Source of the DNA: CAYGTO01 sp964352815 | GTDB lineage: Bacteria > Pseudomonadota > Alphaproteobacteria > Rickettsiales > UBA3002 | Assembly: GCA_964352815.1 (NCBI GenBank) | Contig: CAYGTO010000004.1 | Location: 81,121-145,120 of the forward strand | Direction of reading: 5' to 3' | Length of the DNA: 64,000 nt | Shown here: in pieces, positions 58,078 to 64,000 of the stretch | How positions within the stretch are numbered: position 1 is the stretch's first letter | Layout: each line of letters opens with the position of its first letter | Made by a program: the position numbers and the translations under genes | The notes under the pieces: generated by a model | The model's input: only the letters and a program-made list of their open reading frames with translations | The model's database searches: none | Told to the model about the DNA's origin: nothing

Positions 58078-58111
58078 CTTATACACCCATAATATGACAT
58101 TTTTATGACGG
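58078..58111 (-). promoter_or_regulatory. Pho-box promoter of the 137-residue orphan
   Basis: On the minus strand CCGTCAT-AAAA-ATGTCAT (58094-58111) matches 16 of 18 consensus positions; 10 nt later TATAAG (58078-58083) is the -10, the phoA arrangement. An ATG of the divergent dgt gene (58105) falls inside the box. Confidence 0.65.
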
Positions 58112-59280
58112 TTCTGATGTTTTCTCTTGCCCCCTACGCCACCCATCCCGACCAATCGAAAGGCCGGGTGTTTCCTGAAAAGGAATGTCCCATGCGCTCG
58201 CCGCATCAGCGCGATCGTGACCGAATTATTCATTCCGCCGCCTTTCGCCGGCTTGAATATAAAACACAAGTGTTTGTGAACCATGAGGGCGATCATTACC
58301 GCACGCGGCTAACCCATTCGCTGGAAGTGGCGCAGATGGCGCGGTCGCTCTGCCGCGCGCTGAAGCTGAATGAAGATTTAGGGGAAGCGCTCGCGCTGGC
58401 GCATGACCTTGGCCATACGCCGTTTGGCCATGCAGGGGAAGATGCGCTGCATGATGTGATGGAGCCATATGGCGGCTATGACCATAATGCGCAGAGTGTG
58501 CGGATTTTGACGCGGCTCGAACAGCGCTATGCCGATTTTGATGGGCTGAATCTCACCTGGGAAACGCTTGAGGGGTTGGTGAAACATAACGGTCCCGTCG
58601 AAGGTGAGCTGAAAGATTACCCGCGCGCGCTGAAAGATTATGACGGTCTTGCGGATTTGGAACCCCACACCCATGCCGGGCTTGAGGCACAGCTTTCGGC
58701 ATTAGCGGATGATATTGCCTATAATAATCATGATCTGGAAGATGGGCTGCGCGCAGGGTTTTTCACCATGGAGGAGCTCGAAGAATTACCGTTCGTGTCC
58801 GATGTGATGAAGGAAGTGAAAGAGGCGTATCCCACCTTGCATCAGCAGCGTTTACGGCATGAGGTGATTCGCCGGGTCATCAGCCGAATGATTTATGATT
58901 TGGAAGCGAACACCCGAAAGAACATTGAACAAGCGGGCGTGATGACGACAGAAGAGGTGCGTGCGCATGGGACGCCGCTTGCTGAATTTTCCGATGATAT
59001 GCAGCATGTGCTTGTCTCGCTAAAGTCATTCTTAATGAAACGCATGTATCGCCATTACCGGGTAAACCGTATGATGACCAAAGCGAAGAGTGTTCTACAA
59101 GGCTTGTTCCATTTTTTCATGACACACCCTGAGGCATTGCCCACCGAATGGTTCGCGGCAACCGACGGACCGCATCATCAGCTCACGGCAGAAACGGTGT
59201 GCGATTATGTGGCGGGTATGACCGACCGGTTTGCGCTCGATGAATATGGGAAATTGTTTGACCCTAAGGCGCGATGCTAA
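58105..59280 (+). CDS. dgt: deoxyguanosinetriphosphate triphosphohydrolase-like protein
   Basis: HD-domain dNTPase (type 2, dgt-like) hydrolysing dNTPs to nucleoside and triphosphate. Metal ligands: H in TRLTHSLEVAQ, HD in ALAHDLGHTPFGHAGEDAL, D in ALADDIAYNNHDLEDG. The N-terminal PYATHPDQSKGRVFPEKECP and RDRDRIIHSAAFRRLEYKTQVFV are family-typical. It is 391 residues from the ATG at 58105, but that codon lies in a Pho box for the divergent gene, so the ATG at 58117 is an alternative. Confidence 0.93.
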   Translation: MTVLMFSLAPYATHPDQSKGRVFPEKECPMRSPHQRDRDRIIHSAAFRRLEYKTQVFVNHEGDHYRTRLTHSLEVAQMARSLCRALKLNEDLGEALALAHDLGHTPFGHAGEDALHDVMEPYGGYDHNAQSVRILTRLEQRYADFDGLNLTWETLEGLVKHNGPVEGELKDYPRALKDYDGLADLEPHTHAGLEAQLSALADDIAYNNHDLEDGLRAGFFTMEELEELPFVSDVMKEVKEAYPTLHQQRLRHEVIRRVISRMIYDLEANTRKNIEQAGVMTTEEVRAHGTPLAEFSDDMQHVLVSLKSFLMKRMYRHYRVNRMMTKAKSVLQGLFHFFMTHPEALPTEWFAATDGPHHQLTAETVCDYVAGMTDRFALDEYGKLFDPKARC

Positions 59281-59316
59281 CATGGTGCTAGTGCATTCAC
59301 TAAAAGGAAGCTTCGC

Positions 59317-59565
59317 ATGGAATCACTCATTATCTCTCTCTTGATTGGCGGGGTCGCAGGTTGGCTTGCTGGAACCATTATGAAGGGCTTTGGCTTTGGA
59401 CTTCTTGGTAACATTCTGGTTGGAATTGTCGGTGGTATCATCGGCGGATATGTGTTCGGCATGGTTGGGCTAAGTATCGGCTCAGGAATTATTAGGGCGA
59501 TCATTACGGCGACCATCGGTGCGGTTATATTGCTCGCGATCATCGGCTTTATTCGAAAAAAGTAG
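59317..59565 (+). CDS. GlsB/YeaQ/YmgE-family small membrane protein
   Basis: An 82-residue protein with three Gly-rich membrane helices: LIISLLIGGVAGWLAGTIMKG, GLLGNILVGIVGGIIGGYVFG and IRAIITATIGAVILLAIIGFI. The pattern is that of the transglycosylase-associated family, often stress-induced, with no enzymatic activity established. AAGGAAG precedes the ATG. Confidence 0.9.
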   Translation: MESLIISLLIGGVAGWLAGTIMKGFGFGLLGNILVGIVGGIIGGYVFGMVGLSIGSGIIRAIITATIGAVILLAIIGFIRKK

Positions 59566-59656
59566 TGCCTGACTTAGCATAATCATTCTCTTGATATGTC
59601 CGTATCGCTGATTGCAATGGGACGCGAACTCGCTATCATAAAGGGAAAATATCAAT

Positions 59657-60349
59657 ATGGGGAATGCTATGGCTAAAGTTGCTGTGATCTTATCCGGCTG
59701 TGGCTATTTGGATGGGGCAGAGGTGCGCGAGGCGGTGCTATCGCTTCTCTATCTTGATCAGCAAGGCGCATCGGTCAGTATGTTCGCGCCGAATGTTCCG
59801 CAAATGCATGTCATCAATCATTTAACCGGTGAGCCGACCGAAGAAACGCGCAACGTGCTTGAAGAATCAGCACGTATTGCTCGCGGTCATGTGGCGCCAC
59901 TTTCTGATCTTGATGCAGCGCAATATGATGCGCTTGTGATTCCCGGCGGGTTTGGTGTTGCGAAGAACTTATCGGACTTTGCGGTGGAAGGCAGCGACAT
60001 GGAGCCAGATGAAGATTTTGCACGCGTCGTGAATGCATTCTTTGAACAGGGGAAACCCATTGGCGCTATCTGTATCAGCCCAGCGGTATTGATCGGTGCA
60101 ATTGACCAAGAAGATACGAAAATCACTGTTACCATAGGTGATGATGAAGGTGCCGCGCAAGCCATTCGGGAGATGGGAGGAGAGCATCAAAAAGCACCAA
60201 GCGATGGGTGTGTTGTTGACGCGGCGCACAAGATTATCAGTTGCAGCGCCTATATGAGAGAGGATTCGATCGCTCCCATTGCTAAAGGCATTAAGCAGGT
60301 GATCACACGTGTTATAGAAATGACGGACACTGAGCAGCGGGCAGCGTAA
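59657..60349 (+). CDS. elbB: ElbB-type DJ-1/PfpI-family glyoxalase
   Basis: DJ-1/PfpI superfamily protein of the isoprenoid-biosynthesis ElbB group. AVILSGCGYLDGAEVREAVLSLLYLD at the N-terminus, ALVIPGGFGVAKNLSDFA, and the nucleophile elbow IGAICISPAVL with its Cys. Glyoxalase activity is known for the E. coli member. It is 230 residues from 59657; a better-spaced start may be the ATG at 59669 (MAKVAVIL). Confidence 0.9.
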   Translation: MGNAMAKVAVILSGCGYLDGAEVREAVLSLLYLDQQGASVSMFAPNVPQMHVINHLTGEPTEETRNVLEESARIARGHVAPLSDLDAAQYDALVIPGGFGVAKNLSDFAVEGSDMEPDEDFARVVNAFFEQGKPIGAICISPAVLIGAIDQEDTKITVTIGDDEGAAQAIREMGGEHQKAPSDGCVVDAAHKIISCSAYMREDSIAPIAKGIKQVITRVIEMTDTEQRAA

Positions 60350-60366
60350 CGGGTAATGAGAGCGGT

Positions 60367-61968
60367 ATGATCACACGTTTTACGCAGCTATCGATATTGG
60401 GCGGGCTGATTTGCCTCACATGTGCCGGGTTGATTCTCGTGAGTATGGGCGCACTCCCGTTGCCACCATTACAGCGTGACGATCTGGCTTTTTATGGCAT
60501 CACGGAAGAACAAGCGATGGCGCAGACGGTTATCATTTCTGCAAGCCTGCTGATTGTATGTTTAGTGCTCTTTATGTTGCATAAGCTCTCACGGATTCGT
60601 CAGCGTTTGATGCATATGGATATGGTTCTAGGGCAGTTCATTAAAGGGGCACCAGAACAACGTGTTTTAAACACGCGTTCAATGGATGAAGTCGGCGTGT
60701 TGGAACACCGAATCAATAATATTCTCGACGTACTTGATGTGTTTGTGCGCGAAGATCGCGCTGCGATTGATGCAGAGACGGATGGAGATTATTACCATAA
60801 AATTGTGCGTTGCGGATTAATGCTTCAGCTTAAAGCACAGTTCAAGAAACATTCGCCATCGAACAAAAAAATTCTAACGGATGGCCAGAGTGATGCATTG
60901 CATTTCGATTTGGAAACAGCACTAGAATCGCTCTCTGACTCACAGTCCCGCGAGGATGATCTGTTGTTCAAAACCTACCTCGAGCATGAGATGGGCAAGG
61001 GTGAAGATGAGTCAGAAGTTGACCTAAAAGAATATAGTTTAGAGAAAGCACTTGATGCGGGAGAGATTGAAATCGTCCCTGAAGATTCGAAAGAGCTTGT
61101 GAGCAAAGAAAAAGAACCAATAACTGCAGAACCAGAAGTGATTACAGAGACAGTTTTGGTGACCGATGCCGCACCGCACATTCGCCGCTCAGCGATTAAA
61201 GTGAAAACTCTTGGCGGTCAAATTCAGCAGGCCCTTACCGTCTTCCGCGCAGCAATGCATGTACAGCAAAAAAATGGTGGCTCGTCAGTAAGCAAAGACA
61301 ACTCTATACCAAGTCAATGGCATGATATTGTGTCTGCGCAATCGGAAGTGTTGATGGACCTCGCGTCTCAGCTCCATGAATGTCAAATGCTGACAACACT
61401 CTCGAAAGAAGATGTTGAGTCAAGCGCAAGAATGGCCGACGTTTTGTTTCAAACGAAACGTAATATTTCAGATGCAGCGGATTTAATTTCAGTGATTTCC
61501 CGTCAGATTAGCATGCATATGTTGAGCGCTAAAGTAGAGGCAGAGAGGTTAGGAGATGAAGCGAGTGACTTCAGAACCGTGCTTGCTGATGTGAAAGAGC
61601 TTGCAGCGGAAACATCGCGCGCAACAACGGGTATGGGTATTCATATCGAGAAAGTAGAGAAGGCGAGTGAAGAATCAGCACGCATTGTGAAAATGCTGAA
61701 TTCTACTATGGAAACTATGTTTGATACCATTCAGTCAGTGAGCGCTGGGCTGCGTGAAGAGAGTGAAGAACTGATGCGACTTTCTATGGCACCGGACAAT
61801 AACAATGTTGCTGCATCGTCTGATGCTGACAGTGAAACTTATGGTATCCTGGGACAAGTCGATGAAATTATCGATACATTAATGGCTGCAGCGGATGCAG
61901 TAGTTAAAGAATCGACACGCCTTGAGAATGTGCAGACGGATACAAGTGATGCGCGTGAAGTCGCGTAA
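60367..61968 (+). CDS. membrane protein with degenerate chemoreceptor-like signalling domain
   Basis: Two membrane helices (about 8-30 and 50-70) with a short periplasmic loop, a HAMP-like segment (75-125), a long acidic region (190-270), then a coiled-coil domain resembling an MCP hairpin: ISVISRQISMHMLSAKVEAERLGDE and FRTVLADVKELAAETSRATTGM. The usual tip (QTNLLALNAAIEAARAGE) is replaced, so coupling to CheA/CheW is doubtful. It is 533 residues. It follows elbB by 17 nt and may be co-transcribed. Its role is unknown. Confidence 0.65.
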   Translation: MITRFTQLSILGGLICLTCAGLILVSMGALPLPPLQRDDLAFYGITEEQAMAQTVIISASLLIVCLVLFMLHKLSRIRQRLMHMDMVLGQFIKGAPEQRVLNTRSMDEVGVLEHRINNILDVLDVFVREDRAAIDAETDGDYYHKIVRCGLMLQLKAQFKKHSPSNKKILTDGQSDALHFDLETALESLSDSQSREDDLLFKTYLEHEMGKGEDESEVDLKEYSLEKALDAGEIEIVPEDSKELVSKEKEPITAEPEVITETVLVTDAAPHIRRSAIKVKTLGGQIQQALTVFRAAMHVQQKNGGSSVSKDNSIPSQWHDIVSAQSEVLMDLASQLHECQMLTTLSKEDVESSARMADVLFQTKRNISDAADLISVISRQISMHMLSAKVEAERLGDEASDFRTVLADVKELAAETSRATTGMGIHIEKVEKASEESARIVKMLNSTMETMFDTIQSVSAGLREESEELMRLSMAPDNNNVAASSDADSETYGILGQVDEIIDTLMAAADAVVKESTRLENVQTDTSDAREVA

Positions 61969-61970
61969 GC

Positions 61971-64000
61971 TTACTGAATCATCCCCTCAGATGCAGCTAA
62001 GATATAATCGAGTGCGGGGTCGATATAGAGCAGCCCGCCAATCTGTGCGCGGCCGAGATCAACGCCCGTATCGGCACGTGGGCCTGTGACGCCCGTAGCC
62101 GTATTACCCGTACGCACAATGCGTGCTTCCTGGAATGAACCCTGCCGCAGCGTCGCGCGCGGGTCTTGCGAGGTTACAACGAACGTGTTTGGCAAGGTAG
62201 AGCTGTTCGTGCTTGGTGGCGGCGCCACAAATACGCTTTGAAACAAGAAGCGATTCTCGCCTGTCAGCAGTGTCCCTGGTGCATCAATTGAGATGTTGGT
62301 TTCGTACATTGAGATGTCCGATGCTAGTCCGTCCAATGTTGAAAGGGCTGGATCATTGGCATAGACCAGCCAGTTGCTGTTAGGCGTGCTAAGCGCCCCT
62401 GCACCGGCATTGTTCACAAAGTCATTCGGCGCGTTCAGGATAATCGCATTCACCGTGGCGCTGCTGGTGCTAATGCTTGCATCTAGTGTGATATCCGTAT
62501 CGGCATCAAAAAAGAACGTGCCGGTGCTATTAATCGCGGTATAATTCGTGATGCTTCCCGCAGTTTCAATCGTGGTATTGGCGTTCCAATTCGCATGATA
62601 AAGATTCACATCCCCACCATCGGTGCGGCCAAGTTGAAGTGTATCGAACCCGTTATTCAACTGGGTCATCGACGCCGTATTCACCACGCTCGCACCCGTG
62701 CCACCACTTCCAAGGTCGAGCGTATTGCTTGCGGTTTCTTGGCGCAAACGCAGGGTTCCTCCTGTGCCTGCGGTGGTGGCCGAAGCAAAGATATCACTCT
62801 GCCAGGTGAGGTCCCCCGTCATGTTGCCAAGCCTATTCAGTGTGTGTGCTTCGACGGTGAGATTCCCCGCACCCGCAGCAATCGTCCCCGCACCGGCATT
62901 GGCATCGAGCGTGACCGCGCCGCCATTCAGCGCGCGCAGTGTCAGTGCGTGGCCAATCGTGATGTCATTTCCCGCGTCAAAGGTGATGTTCGCACCATCC
63001 GATACGATTGTCCCTGCAGACGCGGTCACAATATCATTGCCGGCGTTCAAACTAATGTTACGTCCCGCAGTGACATCCAGCTGATCGTTACGTAAATCCA
63101 GCGTAATGTCATTGGTGGCAAGCAAGACAATGTCTGCCGTTTGGGACAGGCGTTCTAAATAATTGGCATCAAACACGGAATAGCCGGTGGCGCCCATTGC
63201 TTCGGCGGCTTCGGTGCCGGCCCCCACTTGTGGATCAAGCGCGATGTTCCATTTCGCTGACTGGTATTGATCAAGGAGTTGACGCTCCGATGTTGTCATC
63301 TCTCTTTCATACGCAATAAACTCACCGAGCTCGTGGTCAGTCGTGTTTTGTCCGATACGTAAACCGTTTGTTGTGGTTCCTGCTGTATGTCCCGCACTGG
63401 TGTCGCTTGCTCTATTGCCATCAAGGAAAAAACCATTTCTCCCTTGCGTCAGAGATTTCCAACCGTTGAACAGAAACGCATTGCCCGCCGCTAAACCGAG
63501 TGACGCAGAAGAACGGTTCGTGGCACAACATCCGCCCGGATCAAAATAGACGGTCCCATCGGACCAGGGCAGGTGGAAGCTAAAACGCTGCGTGAGGCCA
63601 GCGCCTGTCTGGTTTCCATTCAAATTGATAAAGAAGTTATTGCTTCGTACATTTTCCTGAGTTGCGAGAAAGGCATGGAAATTATCGGCAGAGCCGCCAA
63701 ACTGGTCTGCCAATGTGATAATGTCGTTCGTGAAGCGCACCGTAGAAACACCATTGATGTTGTCGAGCGTTGGTCCACCCGAAGCGGTTACCGCATTGGT
63801 ACCGCTGGCTTTATCCTGCCATCCTGCAACTGTGCCCGAAAACCCATCATTATTTCCTCCTGTGCCTGTCGCGGCATTATCGCCGTCCGCATCCGTAATC
63901 GTTGATAGGTCACTCGCATCTAACCAGATGCGCAAATCAGACACTAAATCCACACTGCCATCGGTTGAAGTGAAAGTGGGATCGACATTTCCATAGATTG
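61971..64000 (-). CDS. large surface-type protein: LamG-like and beta-helix repeats (5' part outside the window)
   Basis: The frame is open to the window edge (reading YGNVDPTFTSTDGSVDLVSD before the first internal GTG at 63953), so the N-terminus lies outside. The visible part begins with a LamG/concanavalin-like domain (LRIWLDASDL ... GWQDKASG ... LGEFIAYEREMTTSERQLLDQYQ), followed by filamentous-haemagglutinin-like repeats (LDVTAGRNISLNAGNDIVT; GANITFDAGNDITIGH) and a C-terminal region ending DYILAASEGMIQ. The YGNVDPTFT piece resembles MBG-type repeats. It is probably an exported adhesin; no autotransporter barrel is seen before the stop. Confidence 0.8.
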   Translation of the reverse strand, partial: IYGNVDPTFTSTDGSVDLVSDLRIWLDASDLSTITDADGDNAATGTGGNNDGFSGTVAGWQDKASGTNAVTASGGPTLDNINGVSTVRFTNDIITLADQFGGSADNFHAFLATQENVRSNNFFINLNGNQTGAGLTQRFSFHLPWSDGTVYFDPGGCCATNRSSASLGLAAGNAFLFNGWKSLTQGRNGFFLDGNRASDTSAGHTAGTTTNGLRIGQNTTDHELGEFIAYEREMTTSERQLLDQYQSAKWNIALDPQVGAGTEAAEAMGATGYSVFDANYLERLSQTADIVLLATNDITLDLRNDQLDVTAGRNISLNAGNDIVTASAGTIVSDGANITFDAGNDITIGHALTLRALNGGAVTLDANAGAGTIAAGAGNLTVEAHTLNRLGNMTGDLTWQSDIFASATTAGTGGTLRLRQETASNTLDLGSGGTGASVVNTASMTQLNNGFDTLQLGRTDGGDVNLYHANWNANTTIETAGSITNYTAINSTGTFFFDADTDITLDASISTSSATVNAIILNAPNDFVNNAGAGALSTPNSNWLVYANDPALSTLDGLASDISMYETNISIDAPGTLLTGENRFLFQSVFVAPPPSTNSSTLPNTFVVTSQDPRATLRQGSFQEARIVRTGNTATGVTGPRADTGVDLGRAQIGGLLYIDPALDYILAASEGMIQ

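Overview
This 64 kb window is chromosomal DNA of a flagellated, Gram-negative alphaproteobacterium with roughly balanced base composition (judged by eye). Evidence for the class: metK followed by trmB, the rimP-nusA-rnpM(ylxR)-infB-rbfA operon, a flgF-flgG-flgA-flgH cluster, the rnd-kdsD-lptC-lptA-lptB-rpoN-hpf-ptsN block, a short HprK lacking the N-terminal domain, a divK-pleD pair, an FzlA-like GST-fold protein and CtrA-type promoter boxes. A Micavibrio-like or Rhodospirillales-like lineage is possible, but the genus cannot be fixed from the sequence.

Layout: 0-2.2 kb lnt and an XRE regulator; 2.3-4.3 kb metK and trmB; 4.6-10.5 kb translation and transcription operon; 10.6-13.8 kb tandem Usp protein and groESL; 14-16.9 kb family 5 uracil-DNA glycosylase, GIY-YIG gene, antigen-like membrane protein, trpS; 17.2-18.8 kb orphan 529-residue protein; 19-23 kb hemB, BMP-family binding protein, aminopeptidase P; 23-28.9 kb orphan small proteins, UvrD/PcrA helicase, GNAT, D,D-carboxypeptidase with SPOR domain; 28.9-35.7 kb flagellar genes in two divergent blocks; 35.7-41 kb FzlA-like protein, DUF1189-like protein, NDUFA9-like protein, two unknown enzymes; 41-48.3 kb GGDEF regulator, rnd, LPS export genes, rpoN; 48.4-53.6 kb repeats, a foreign-looking small gene, a lone CpaF-type ATPase, hpf and PTS regulatory genes; 53.7-56.7 kb divK-pleD and xthA with an upstream toxin-antitoxin pair; 57-61.9 kb erpA, a small orphan, dgt, elbB, a degenerate MCP-like protein; the right end is a large surface-type protein cut by the window edge.

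Two layers stand out beyond the housekeeping genes. First, the window is full of short palindromic mosaic elements: two inverted arms of the form TGTCAT-hairpin-ATCCA and TGGAT-hairpin-ATGACA. They occur empty in intergenic gaps, in frame inside uvrD and a GNAT gene, supplying the ends of other genes, or enclosing small GIY-YIG endonuclease genes. Three composite copies have hairpin stems that differ between copies while a TGCTGAC-like loop stays constant. Second, several genes of unknown function are preceded by sequences matching the PhoB box with the correct spacing to a -10 element, which suggests an orphan phosphate-starvation regulon. CtrA-like boxes with a fixed 11-nt spacing to a -10 precede divK, cpaF and one of these orphans, suggesting a cell-cycle link.

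Functional statements rest on motifs and neighbourhood read from the sequence; no database or structure search was run.
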